From positions 1 through 64,000 of the forward strand of contig NZ_JAIQZM010000007.1 of NCBI RefSeq assembly GCF_023333595.1: 64,000 nucleotides of DNA. Reading direction: 5' to 3'. The translations under genes were made by a program, and so were the position numbers. The stretch's first letter is position 1; each line of letters opens with the position of its first letter. Source of the stretch: Argonema galeatum A003/A1 (GTDB lineage: Bacteria; Cyanobacteriota; Cyanobacteriia; Cyanobacteriales; Aerosakkonemataceae). Shown here in pieces: positions 16,459-24,613 of this stretch. The notes under the pieces were generated by a model. That model made no database searches, was not told the DNA's origin, and saw nothing but the letters and a program-made list of their open reading frames with translations.

Positions 16459-18090
16459 TCAACCCTCCTCTTCTGAATCATCTACATCGTTAGTTGGAAA
16501 TTTCAAACTTCCCCAAGTTAGTTGTTTAGAGGTGTCCTTGGGTTTTTCAATTTCATTTTGAATGGTATCTAACCCTTGAACTCTAGTTTTAATGGTATCA
16601 ACATTGCCTTCATTCGCTGCCTGTTTGAAGTCGCGTTGATTGTGGGCTTTTTGAATTGCGTCTTCTTTTGAACGAGAACTACTCTCGAAGTATTTCTCTA
16701 AGTCGTCATATATTCCAGTCCGACGAGATTTTGTATAGTATTGGCGTTCTGTGTCTAGCAGTTTCGCCATCAGTTCTAGGTACATGGTATCCTCTTCGCA
16801 GATTTCTGCTAACACTGTCCATTCATCACTCCCTAGTAGTGTTCTGTCTGCGCCAGGACGGGTATCTTGAAATGGTTCGCCTGTGACTTCTTGGTAAATT
16901 TTGGGTAAGCTATCATCGAATTCGTGTCTTTCTTCTAGCCAGATGCGGCGAATTTCGCTGAGTTCTTCGTTGGTGATGAGGGTGATGTCACGCATTTCTG
17001 GCGGTGCATTGCGACGAATTTCAGCTTGAACAGTTAGAAGCCGACTCAGCAAATGTTCTCGCGCTTCCTTAGTATATGGGCCAGGAATAGGCTCTATTGA
17101 GATTTCTTCATCTAAATTGCGCTCGTACAGTTGCACATTACCATTTCGCCGTCTAAAATCGCGTCGATCACGACTATCTTCAACATCCAGTTCAACACGG
17201 AAATCAAGTAGAGGCTGTAGCCACTCTTTCTCCTCATCATTCTGGATCATTGCTGTCAGGGATTTATCCTGACTAACCATAGTGCAAACCCAGCACCCAA
17301 AACGAGAACTGCCACAACTAGCAGTAGAAGTATCAACTACCAAGGGACATTCATTATCTGCTGTCGCACCTCGATACATAGCAAATAAATCTTTGTTGCT
17401 ATATCCCCAAGGGTTTTCCCATTGCATCAGATAAAGCCAAACTTCATCATCACGCCAGTCTTCAATAACGCTATAAACCAGAGAGTTTGGCAAGTTCATA
17501 TTAGGACTGAGGCGAGCGCGTACTCGTTTTGCTTCCATTTTTTTCATTCTGTAGGCACGTTTTGTGCTTTCAGCTTTACGAGTACCTAACACAAGAATTG
17601 TTTCACCACTGTTTCGGATAAGATCACGGATAAAACGATTAGATGGATTAATTTTGAGGCGTTCAGTACACCAGCGAAATTTACCTCTAGGAGCTGGGTA
17701 GCCTTTTCCAATCAAACCGACCCAGAATGTTTCTGTAAACTCTGGTTGCAGCAAATGCGGTTCTACCGGCATTTTCTGTTCTAGAGCAGCAGCTTTCATT
17801 CGAGCAAGAGAATTACGAACCCATGCTGATACAATTGGATTTTCTACAAGCGTGTCTGTTGTGATAACATCAATCTTCTTGGTACGCTTTTCTGGTGGGA
17901 GAGAAGCGATCGCATTCCAAATTAGCTGTAATACTGCTGTTGAATCCTTGCCCCCACTATATCCAATTACCCAAGGGATTTCGTCAAGACAATACAGATC
18001 TTGAATTTCTTCAGTTAGCAATTGTATGTCTTCCACTAACTCGGTAACGTTGCGCCCTGGGAATAATGACATCTGCTGAGTTTCTGTCAT
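16459..18090 (-). CDS. dndC: DNA sulphur modification protein DndC (PAPS-reductase-like)
   Basis: 543 residues from the ATG at 18090 (MTETQQMSLF). DndC activates the DNA backbone and carries an iron-sulphur cluster. Seen: the pyrophosphatase loop YSGGKDSTAVLQ (about residue 45), the ECPLVVD and SCGSSRFGCWVC cysteines that fit a 4Fe-4S site (about residue 260), and a long C-terminal region normal for DndC. An ATG 15 nt earlier exists, but GGAG stands 9 nt before the chosen start. It is the first gene of the reverse-strand dndC-dndD-GxxExxY-dndE series and is divergent from a DndB-like gene across 158-174 bp. No dndA cysteine desulphurase is nearby, so a chromosomal IscS/SufS must supply sulphur. 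Confidence 0.94.
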   Translation of the reverse strand: MTETQQMSLFPGRNVTELVEDIQLLTEEIQDLYCLDEIPWVIGYSGGKDSTAVLQLIWNAIASLPPEKRTKKIDVITTDTLVENPIVSAWVRNSLARMKAAALEQKMPVEPHLLQPEFTETFWVGLIGKGYPAPRGKFRWCTERLKINPSNRFIRDLIRNSGETILVLGTRKAESTKRAYRMKKMEAKRVRARLSPNMNLPNSLVYSVIEDWRDDEVWLYLMQWENPWGYSNKDLFAMYRGATADNECPLVVDTSTASCGSSRFGCWVCTMVSQDKSLTAMIQNDEEKEWLQPLLDFRVELDVEDSRDRRDFRRRNGNVQLYERNLDEEISIEPIPGPYTKEAREHLLSRLLTVQAEIRRNAPPEMRDITLITNEELSEIRRIWLEERHEFDDSLPKIYQEVTGEPFQDTRPGADRTLLGSDEWTVLAEICEEDTMYLELMAKLLDTERQYYTKSRRTGIYDDLEKYFESSSRSKEDAIQKAHNQRDFKQAANEGNVDTIKTRVQGLDTIQNEIEKPKDTSKQLTWGSLKFPTNDVDDSEEEG

Positions 18091-18105
18091 GTCCGAAAGC
18101 TCCAT

Positions 18106-18263
18106 TTGACATTATTCATACTTTGTGGTATAATCCATATGCCTTGAGACATAATTGTTTTTCCTTTGTTTTTTGCCTCTTGGCAAAATGGTATCCCTAT
18201 TGGTGTACACCAGGATGCTTTATGACATAAAATTATGTTTTGACGCAAATTTGATTAACTTAT
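18106..18263. promoter_or_regulatory. Divergent dndC / DndB-like promoter region with a perfect palindrome
   Basis: This gap must hold the promoters of both dndC (reverse) and the DndB-like gene (forward). A perfect 12-bp palindrome TGGTGTACACCA lies at 18201-18212, roughly in the middle, and looks like an operator. A TATAAT stands at 18129-18134 on the forward strand. A second inverted pair, CATAA...TTATG, lies near 18225-18235. DndB is known in some bacteria as a repressor of dnd genes, so autoregulation here is plausible but not shown. Confidence 0.5.
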
Positions 18264-19430
18264 ATGTCTGACAATAACCCTCCTCAGTCCGATCTAAATC
18301 CAGAACTTGATGAGGTGCTTGAGCCATACTTCGCCAAATACCACCGTCAGAAGTGCTATCCAGGGCTGATTTTCCGGCAGGGGAAGCGAAAAATGGTGCA
18401 AATCAATATCCCGGCGGATGACTTACCTACTCTTCTCCAGGCAAAACCATCAACTGGTAACGATCCTGATTCTGGTAAAAATCGCCCAGAGGTAAAGGGT
18501 CATGCTGAGGAAATAAAACAATATATTCTTAAACGTGCCAGAAAGGGTCAACCCTGGATTTTGGGGACACTGACAGCAAATGTCGCTCCTGACAAGATTG
18601 ACATTATCGAATTAGGCAGGGGGATTTGTCTAGTAATCATTCCTCGCGGCGTTAAGTTAGATATTACTGATGGACAGCATCGCAAGCGTGCTATTCACGA
18701 GTTAATTGAAAGTGCTGAAGGGGAGTTAATAGGTGATAATGATTTCCCTATTACGCTGGTTTTAGAGGAAGACTTTAATCAGTGTCAGGCAGATTTCCGA
18801 GATATGGCGCAGACAAGACAACTAGATCAATCCTTACTTTTGTCATTTGGTGAGTTTGAAGGTCGAGTTGGCATTACCAAAAGCTTACTTGAAAAAGTGC
18901 CAATGTTTTATAATAAGACAGATAGAATTAAAAGAAGTCCAGACAAAAAATTGATATACACAACTAATTTTATAGCACGATCGGTGAGTTGCGCGTTTAC
19001 TGATGATCCAAGTAATGAACTTAAAGATTATGACGTTGCGGAAGCATCAGATATTTTGGCTAGCTGTCTTAATAAAATTTTCTCAGAATGTACTCAGACA
19101 AAATATATTTTTGAAACAAGCATTGAAAAATTGACAATTGAAGATGTTGCTAAATTTAAGGAATACTGTATCTTGGGTATGAGTGTAGGTTTAGAAGTTT
19201 TAGGTCGTTTGCTATACTGTACTTATGACACAGATAGCCAAGATTTTAAACCTGAAAAAGTCTCGCAACTGGCTCAACTGGATTGGTCAAGAAAAAGCCA
19301 TCTTTGGGATGGGAATATCATTTTACCTAACCAAAAGCAGAACGATGCCAAACCATACAAAATTTCACAAAATGCCAGTGCTGTAAAAATAGCAGTCGGT
19401 GTGGCAAAAGCTCATCAGGGATGGATATAA
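18264..19430 (+). CDS. DndB-like DGQHR-domain protein
   Basis: 388 residues. The DGQHR motif that names the superfamily is at about residue 135 (LDITDGQHRKRAIHEL). The C-terminal part has LAQLDWSRKSHLWDGNI, the counterpart of LAQIDWSKSNLDWERGI in the canonical DndB next door, so the two are distant full-length paralogs. Known DndB proteins modulate how many sites are modified and can act as transcriptional repressors. This gene is inverted relative to dndB and dndC and separates them. There is no good ribosome site before the ATG. Possible role: regulator or alternative specificity factor; that is inference. Confidence 0.8.
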   Translation: MSDNNPPQSDLNPELDEVLEPYFAKYHRQKCYPGLIFRQGKRKMVQINIPADDLPTLLQAKPSTGNDPDSGKNRPEVKGHAEEIKQYILKRARKGQPWILGTLTANVAPDKIDIIELGRGICLVIIPRGVKLDITDGQHRKRAIHELIESAEGELIGDNDFPITLVLEEDFNQCQADFRDMAQTRQLDQSLLLSFGEFEGRVGITKSLLEKVPMFYNKTDRIKRSPDKKLIYTTNFIARSVSCAFTDDPSNELKDYDVAEASDILASCLNKIFSECTQTKYIFETSIEKLTIEDVAKFKEYCILGMSVGLEVLGRLLYCTYDTDSQDFKPEKVSQLAQLDWSRKSHLWDGNIILPNQKQNDAKPYKISQNASAVKIAVGVAKAHQGWI

Positions 19431-19484
19431 TCAACACTAACTGCGTTCATCTGCGGTTTTTAAATCAAGGGCATTTTCTAAATG

Positions 19485-20558
19485 TTACTCATCCGCAGTT
19501 AGCGGCAAATTCAGACGCTTTTTAAGATAAGCAGTCATCAGACTAACACTGGTACGTGACCCAGATATCCCACCTTTAGACAAAATACCCCTTTCCCAAT
19601 CTAGATTAGACTTTGACCAGTCAATTTGCGCTAATCCTTCGAGATTTTCTGACCAATTCTCAGGATAAAGGGAGAGGAGAGTTGCGCCTGTTGCGCCTAA
19701 AGCTGCAAGGGTGGTGGGGTGAGAGTGAATGTAGTCCCGCCGCATCTCCCCGGCGTCTACCTTTTTGCGTAAAACTTGTTCCCAGTCTGGAATATAGCTG
19801 CTGACTGTATTCCAGAAACGGACGGCAATTTCGATCGCACTCTCCAATTCCCCATCCCGATGATTAACTAAAAGGGCAAGAGTAGCATTATATATGCTAT
19901 TGAGGGTGAATAGTTTACCGGAACGGGTGGGGAGTATATTACGATCGCAATCTGTCAGATTTCGGAAAACCTCGACTTGCTTCACAACCGCCCTCACCAG
20001 ATTAGCGTATTTGTCCCGATAATCGTATAAAATATTCAAGGATGAATCGGGATGGACTGAGTAACGGTTGAGATCGGAGAAGATTTGTTGCGATCGTTCC
20101 AAACCAATATCCAAAAATAGAATAAGTGCGATCGTCTCATATCCCAATTCGGGATTATCCTTCAGCGCCATTTCTAACGCCGCCCGTCGATGTTGTCCAT
20201 CATTAATTATAAACCTTCCATCCATCGGCACACGCAATCGGCCAATTTTCCTTCCTTCCTTATCGGGGCCGATCGGTTCAAAAGTAATATCTGCATCAAT
20301 AGATGCCGTAATCGCCGAAAAAATATAGCTTTTAGGATTATCCAAAATATATTTAGCAATTACTGGCACTCGTTGGCGATTTAACGTCCGCTTTCCCCTC
20401 ATTTCTGGCAGTATTTCCTCATCATCCAAAGGGAAAAGTTTCGGCAGAAGTCGCACCGGACACATAGAAACATAGTATTCGCGTCCTGACTGAATTCCCC
20501 GAATTACTGGTAACACATATTCAAAATTTGGAGTTGAAATGTTAAGCATTTTCGCCAT
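19485..20558 (-). CDS. dndB: DNA sulphur modification protein DndB (canonical)
   Basis: 357 residues from an ATG at 20558 (MAKMLNIS); an ATG three codons later is equally possible, with AGAAG ahead of it. The sequence is collinear with known DndB: VIRGIQSGREYYVSMCPVRLLPKLF is the N-terminal hallmark (in part), RFIINDGQHRRAALEMA holds the DGQHR motif near residue 125, and ERSQQIFSDLNRY follows. DndB is dispensable for modification but limits its density and can repress dnd transcription. Its 5' end overlaps the 80-residue gene upstream by 17 bp, implying translational coupling. It is cut off from dndC by an inverted DndB-like gene, unlike the usual dndBCDE order. Confidence 0.9.
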   Translation of the reverse strand: MAKMLNISTPNFEYVLPVIRGIQSGREYYVSMCPVRLLPKLFPLDDEEILPEMRGKRTLNRQRVPVIAKYILDNPKSYIFSAITASIDADITFEPIGPDKEGRKIGRLRVPMDGRFIINDGQHRRAALEMALKDNPELGYETIALILFLDIGLERSQQIFSDLNRYSVHPDSSLNILYDYRDKYANLVRAVVKQVEVFRNLTDCDRNILPTRSGKLFTLNSIYNATLALLVNHRDGELESAIEIAVRFWNTVSSYIPDWEQVLRKKVDAGEMRRDYIHSHPTTLAALGATGATLLSLYPENWSENLEGLAQIDWSKSNLDWERGILSKGGISGSRTSVSLMTAYLKKRLNLPLTADE

Positions 20559-20784
20559 CTTCTTTTTGTCTAATTTTGTCTTGTGACACAGCAAGTCGTG
20601 CGTTTATTTCAGAAAATCGATCGAGCAATTCATTCAGTGATAATTGACTTAAATCTACTTCGTATATGTCGGAATAAAAGTGGCCGTTCGGCGTTGGCAT
20701 CATCCTCTCTACGATCCGTTTTAGATTGGATTCCATCTCTTCGATCGATTTATACATAGCATTATAATCGGGTATTTCTGTCAT
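20542..20784 (-). CDS. Small hypothetical protein coupled to dndB
   Basis: 80 residues, acidic and helical, starting MTEIPDYNAMYKSIEEMESNLK and containing DLSQLSLNELLDRFSEI. GGAG stands 8 nt before the ATG, a good start. It overlaps dndB by 17 bp in the same direction, so it is very likely translated with it. I know no family for it. Co-translation suggests it acts with DndB, or that it is an immunity- or adaptor-type small protein. Confidence 0.65.
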   Translation of the reverse strand: MTEIPDYNAMYKSIEEMESNLKRIVERMMPTPNGHFYSDIYEVDLSQLSLNELLDRFSEINARLAVSQDKIRQKEDGENA

Positions 20785-20953
20785 AGTTATATCTCCAAAA
20801 ATTACATAAATTTGTAGGGCTGTTTTTGTAGAAAAATTGGTTGTCGGGGACTTTGAGTTCCGGTTCCCCCTTTTTTAAGGAGGACTTTGAACTCCGGTTC
20901 CCCCTTTTTTAAGGGGGGTTAGGGGGGATCGATCGTAACTAGCAACCTGACTA
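20785..20953. repeat. Intergenic repeats GGTTCCCCCTTTTTTAAGG
   Basis: Between 20850 and 20930 the unit GGACTTTGA(A/G)(C/T)TCCGGTTCCCCC with a TTTTTTAAGG tail occurs twice, ending AAGGGGGGTTAGGGGGG. This is a common non-coding cyanobacterial repeat. The A/T-rich first part holds the promoter/leader of the 80-residue gene. Confidence 0.6.
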
Positions 20954-21478
20954 TTACTCGCTTCGCAGTATCAAATAATCTAAAATCCGTTCTTGTCTCT
21001 CTTGCGCTGCTGCTAGAGATGCTTGAGTTTCTTCTATTCGCACTACAGTCTGTTGCAATTGTGCTTGTCCCAAAGTAAGTTGTCTAATTACCTCGATTAT
21101 GCTTGCTTGTCCCCGCAGTAATTCAGAGTAATTGGCATCGTTTTGCTCCCGATATCTCTCCATTCTTTCGACAAAGTTATTCACCCGCCTGGTTAGCTGT
21201 GTCAAAGCTTCACGCAATTCGTTTGTCTGCTGTCTATCAGCCTCTCTATCCGCTACCGTTTGCGTGGTTAATTGTGTCAGGGCCGATCGTAATTCGTTTG
21301 TCTGCTGTCTATCAGCCTCTCTATCCGTTACCGTTTGCGTGGTTAATTGTGTCAGGGCCGATCGTAATTCGTTAATTTCCTGTCTGTCAACCTCTCTGTC
21401 TGTTACCGTGCGTTCTAAAATTGCTTCTATGCGGTCTAATCTGCTGGAATTGCCGTTGGCACTGGGTGTCTGGGTCAT
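20954..21478 (-). CDS. Coiled-coil protein with three 25-residue repeats
   Basis: 174 residues from the ATG at 21478, which has GGAGG 6 nt upstream; the frame extends further but that start lacks a ribosome site. Three consecutive 25-residue units share the pattern TV(T/A)DRE(A/V)DRQ(Q/E)(T/I)NELR(S/E)ALTQL, followed by a longer coiled-coil tail (VNNFVERMERYREQNDANY, LGQAQLQQTVVRIEETQASL). The protein is polar and soluble. Coiled-coil proteins of this style are abundant in filamentous cyanobacteria and have no known function. It lies upstream of dndB on the same strand across a 169-bp repeat-filled gap, so a shared role with dnd is possible but unproven. Confidence 0.7.
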   Translation of the reverse strand: MTQTPSANGNSSRLDRIEAILERTVTDREVDRQEINELRSALTQLTTQTVTDREADRQQTNELRSALTQLTTQTVADREADRQQTNELREALTQLTRRVNNFVERMERYREQNDANYSELLRGQASIIEVIRQLTLGQAQLQQTVVRIEETQASLAAAQERQERILDYLILRSE

Positions 21479-21683
21479 AGGTAGCCTCCATAAAATTTTA
21501 TTACTTGACTTGACAAACAAAAAATTATGTGTATATAAGATATGAACATCCTTTAACTTGATTATTACACATCTACTTATTTTTAAAAAATAATGTTGAC
21601 TAAATTTTTATTTGCCGCTAATCTTTAAAAACTAGCCATTCCTACCCCCCAACATTGGGAAGAGAAATACCCAGTCCCCAACT

Positions 21684-23285
21684 ATGAATATTCCCAGCAA
21701 TCCCGCCACAGACCTCGCGAGTCAAATCCTGGACAGAGAAAACCAAGAAAAACAAGCACTAGCTCTCCTTTTAGACCGATTTCTCAGCCGAAACGACCAA
21801 ATTTTAGTCCAAAAAATCGAAATGGGTGGTAGCGAAGCTTATATCGGTTCAGTCACCCTCGAATGGTTTGCCAGTCGAGTTCGCTTCGCCTCGCGCCTAC
21901 CGCTTTTCCGTCCCAAATTCAATTCGGACACCCAAAATATTGAAATTGACGCCGAAACCATAGAAGAAATTCAACAACGTCCCTTAGATTGGTCGCGTCA
22001 AGCACCGTTAGCGCAGTATTTAGCAGCGCGAAAACATCACAAATTCCCACCAGTTTTAGTAGTAATAAATCAACCTTGGGTAGATAACCCCAAAGCTGAC
22101 GAATGGGGAGAAGAGGGAAAGGCAATTAAATCTGCAGCTGATTTTATGCCATTAGATAAAGATGCAAAAGTTGGTTTATTGAACGTTTCCGAAGATGTGA
22201 CTATTTTTGCTTTAGACGGTCAACATCGCCTCATGGGAGTACAGGGATTAATGGAGTTAATTCAAACCGGGAAACTCCAGCGATATAAAAAGGAGAAGAA
22301 ACCTACAGGCGGGGTAATTACAGTTGATGACCTCAGAGAGGAATACCAAGTAGACCCTGCTTATTTGCAAAACTTAGCCAAAGAAAAGATAGGCATTGAA
22401 TTTATTTCCGCCATCGTTCCAGGGGAAACCCGCGAAGAAGCAAGAAGGCGAGTCAGGTCTATTTTTGTTCACGTCAACTTGATGGCGGCACCTTTAACAA
22501 AAGGACAGTTAGCACAACTAGATGAAAATAACGGTTTTGCAATTATTGCTAGAAAACTTGCCGTCACTCATCCCCTATTCAAAGATAAAGAAAATCGCAG
22601 TCCTCGAGTGAATTGGGATAGTGCGACCGTCGCATCAAAAGCAACAGTTTTAACAACTTTGCAAGCGCTGACAGAGATGTCGGAACGGTATTTGGGGCAA
22701 AAATTTCCTCACTGGAAACCATCGCAAGATAAGGGTTTAATTCCCATGCGTCCCGATGATGAGGAACTGGAAGAAGGGTTGGCAGAATTTCATAAATTAT
22801 TCGATTATTTAGCCAATTTACCGAGTTTGCAGAGATTGGAATCGGGTGAGGAAACCCCCCAATTGCGCCGCTTCAGTTTTGAGAAAGATGGGGGGGAAGG
22901 GAATATACTTTTCCGTCCGGTGGGACAAGTTGCTTTAGCGCAAGCTTTGGGAATTGTGGTATTTCGGAAAAAGTTGTCGCTGAAAACTGTTTTCGATAAA
23001 CTTCGCAAGTTCGATACTGATGATGGGTTTAGTAATATGGAGTATCCAGAGTCGCTTTGGTATGGAGTTTTGTATGACCCGAATAAGAAGCGGATTCTAG
23101 TTGCGGGAAGAGATTTGGCGACGAAATTAATAGTGTATATTTTGGGGGGAGTTCATGATGATTTGGAACGTGCGGATTTGCGTCGGGATCTTGCTGAAGC
23201 GAGAACTTTTGAAGATAAAGCAGTAGGATTTAATGGGAAATTTGTTGCACCGAAAGAAGTGGGATTGCCGCCAGTTTTGAATTAA
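21684..23285 (+). CDS. DGQHR-domain protein (third in the island)
   Basis: 533 residues, longer than DndB. It has the superfamily motif in VTIFALDGQHRLMGVQG (about residue 175), a mid-region IFVHVNLMAAPLTKGQLAQLDENNGFAII that matches the place where DndB has SDLNRY, and a C-terminal GVLYDPNKKRILVAGRDLATKL. This larger, divergent DGQHR class is known mainly from mobile and defence regions and has no assigned reaction. It is read in the direction opposite to dndB and to the neighbouring dnd-associated gene, with hairpins after its stop. No clear ribosome site is visible before the ATG. Confidence 0.8.
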   Translation: MNIPSNPATDLASQILDRENQEKQALALLLDRFLSRNDQILVQKIEMGGSEAYIGSVTLEWFASRVRFASRLPLFRPKFNSDTQNIEIDAETIEEIQQRPLDWSRQAPLAQYLAARKHHKFPPVLVVINQPWVDNPKADEWGEEGKAIKSAADFMPLDKDAKVGLLNVSEDVTIFALDGQHRLMGVQGLMELIQTGKLQRYKKEKKPTGGVITVDDLREEYQVDPAYLQNLAKEKIGIEFISAIVPGETREEARRRVRSIFVHVNLMAAPLTKGQLAQLDENNGFAIIARKLAVTHPLFKDKENRSPRVNWDSATVASKATVLTTLQALTEMSERYLGQKFPHWKPSQDKGLIPMRPDDEELEEGLAEFHKLFDYLANLPSLQRLESGEETPQLRRFSFEKDGGEGNILFRPVGQVALAQALGIVVFRKKLSLKTVFDKLRKFDTDDGFSNMEYPESLWYGVLYDPNKKRILVAGRDLATKLIVYILGGVHDDLERADLRRDLAEARTFEDKAVGFNGKFVAPKEVGLPPVLN

Positions 23286-23320
23286 TTAGCCTAACGCCTA
23301 AAGGCGCGGCTATACGAACA

Positions 23321-23363
23321 AAGACCGCGTAGGCGGTCTTTATTTAGCCTGCGTAGGCAGGCT
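23321..23363. terminator. Tandem hairpins between convergent genes
   Basis: AAGACCGCGTAGGCGGTCTTTATTT (first stem AAGACCGC/GCGGTCTT) is followed at 23346-23363 by AGCCTGCGTAGGCAGGCTTTG. Both stems have T-rich 3' sides. They lie between two converging genes, so a bidirectional terminator is likely. The CTACGC/GCGTAG cores also occur as dispersed repeats in cyanobacteria. Confidence 0.65.
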
Positions 23364-23441
23364 TTGTTTGTGTAGCCCCACCCTTCAGGGTGAGGGTGTG
23401 TTGTGGATATCTGTGGTTAAAAATATATATTTTAATCTAAC

Positions 23442-23912
23442 TCAAGACAGGAATCTGGTGAGATCGAACTCGCCTTCTCTTTCCTCTCGCTTCCCTTTTT
23501 CAGAAATTAGGAGTAACAGAAGTGTTTCTGAATAGTTTACTGTTCCTCGTAATTCATCTTGCAAAATCTCTAGTCCTCCATTGGCATATTCTTCAAAAAT
23601 ATGGATGCGTTGTTCCTCTGAATTTTCATCTGTAGGGGAAAGGATTTGTGTACTTTTAGTTTCTGCTATCGCTAACAACTTAATTACCGCATCATATCCC
23701 CTTGATATAAAAATTTCTATTCCTATTGGTAGGGGATCTCTTTTGGAGATTTCACCCAGAGGCGATCGCTTTTTCCGCTTTGCACCCAATGCTGCTGCAA
23801 ATACCATCACATCAGCATAAGTTTGAAAAGGCCCAGTTGTTTCCTTGGAGATAGTTAAAGTTTTTACCCAATCCGCTTTATCTTTAGCAATTCTGATTTT
23901 ACTTGCACTCAT
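23442..23912 (-). CDS. dnd system-associated protein 4 family
   Basis: 156 residues from an ATG with AGGAG 9 nt upstream. The N-terminal half, RIAKDKADWVKTL, GPFQTYADVMVFAAALG and GISKRD-like ISKRDPLPIGIEIF, and the later EEYANGGLEILQDEL match the family I know as 'dnd system-associated protein 4', which is found beside phosphorothioation genes in cyanobacteria and other bacteria. The biochemical role is unknown. It is a soluble, mostly helical protein. Recognition is by pattern memory; a profile search would settle it. Downstream it converges on the third DGQHR gene. Confidence 0.72.
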   Translation of the reverse strand: MSASKIRIAKDKADWVKTLTISKETTGPFQTYADVMVFAAALGAKRKKRSPLGEISKRDPLPIGIEIFISRGYDAVIKLLAIAETKSTQILSPTDENSEEQRIHIFEEYANGGLEILQDELRGTVNYSETLLLLLISEKGKREEREGEFDLTRFLS

Positions 23913-23930
23913 TTTAAATTTACTCCTTGT

Positions 23931-24167
23931 TCACTTTAACCCAAGCCAGCTATTATAGGAGTAGTCAATTTTCTCAATTCTATAGTTGCCATTGACATAC
24001 TCCCTCAGATAAAGTTCAGATCGATCGATGAGAACGACTTTGGCAGAAAAATATAACTTATTTTATTCTTTGAATTCGGAGTTGAATTCTATCGACTCAG
24101 CTAAGCCAAAATCATCTAATCTCTGAATTACTATTTGCAGTGACTCGACATACTCATTGAGTGACAT
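23931..24167 (-). pseudogene. TumE-type toxin remnant
   Basis: From an ATG at 24167, which overlaps the upstream antitoxin-like gene by 14 bp, the frame reads MSLNEYVESLQIVIQRLDDFG..., reaches a TAA at 24063-24065 (codon 35), and then continues in the same frame as LYFSAKVVLIDRSELYLREYV...IEKIDYSY to a TGA at 23931. The second half matches TumE-family toxins (DUF6516-like), which continue for about 30 more residues. So there is both a nonsense codon and a shortened C-terminus: the toxin is dead. Confidence 0.6.
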
Positions 24168-24450
24168 ACTCTAAACTCTTCAGTATATTCAAATCCTCCT
24201 CTACAGACAAGAAAAAATGGTATTCACCAGCCCATTCTACGTACTCCATATCTTTCCCTTCCAAATCTTCAGCAGCCCATTCATTGATAAACCGATCCGA
24301 GGTAATATTGTATTTCTTTTCAAACTGCTCCAACTTTTTTCGATAGCGTTCCCTGCTATGTTCCAAAAGGGCAATTCTTTTAGCGAGCGCATCCTTAATC
24401 ATTTCTGCTGCCCTATCTAGTTCTGTGCTTTTTACAATTAATTCAGCCAT
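24154..24450 (-). CDS. Antitoxin-like protein, partner of the TumE remnant
   Basis: 98 residues, ATG preceded by AGGAGG at 7 nt. The N-terminus MAELIVKSTELDRAAEMIKDALAKR is followed by a helical segment, RERYRKKLEQFEKKY, and an acidic C-terminus, DMEYVEWAGEYHFFLSVEEDL. This fits the small helical antitoxins that precede TumE-type toxins. Its stop overlaps the start of the toxin remnant by 14 bp, the classic arrangement. With the toxin inactivated, it is an orphan antitoxin that could still neutralise relatives. Confidence 0.65.
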   Translation of the reverse strand: MAELIVKSTELDRAAEMIKDALAKRIALLEHSRERYRKKLEQFEKKYNITSDRFINEWAAEDLEGKDMEYVEWAGEYHFFLSVEEDLNILKSLEYVTQ

Positions 24451-24510
24451 GTTATTTTCCTCCTATTAATTACCTACTTAGTAGGTGGGCGTAAATAAAC
24501 TGAACACCCA

Positions 24511-24541
24511 GAAACCCGGTTTCTCCAAGAAACCGGGTTTC
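24511..24541. repeat. Family-B palindromic element (GAAACCCGGTTTC)
   Basis: GAAACCCGGTTTC - TCCAA - GAAACCGGGTTTC, two inverted-repeat units back to back. Related copies occur at 27626-27702, 28400-28476, 28501-28512 (half) and 61056-61088. Confidence 0.85.
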
Positions 24542-24613
24542 TAATCCCGGCAGTTTTACGTTTAATTATGCCAACCTACTTAGTATAGCATAAATCTCGT
24601 GACATATTCACTC

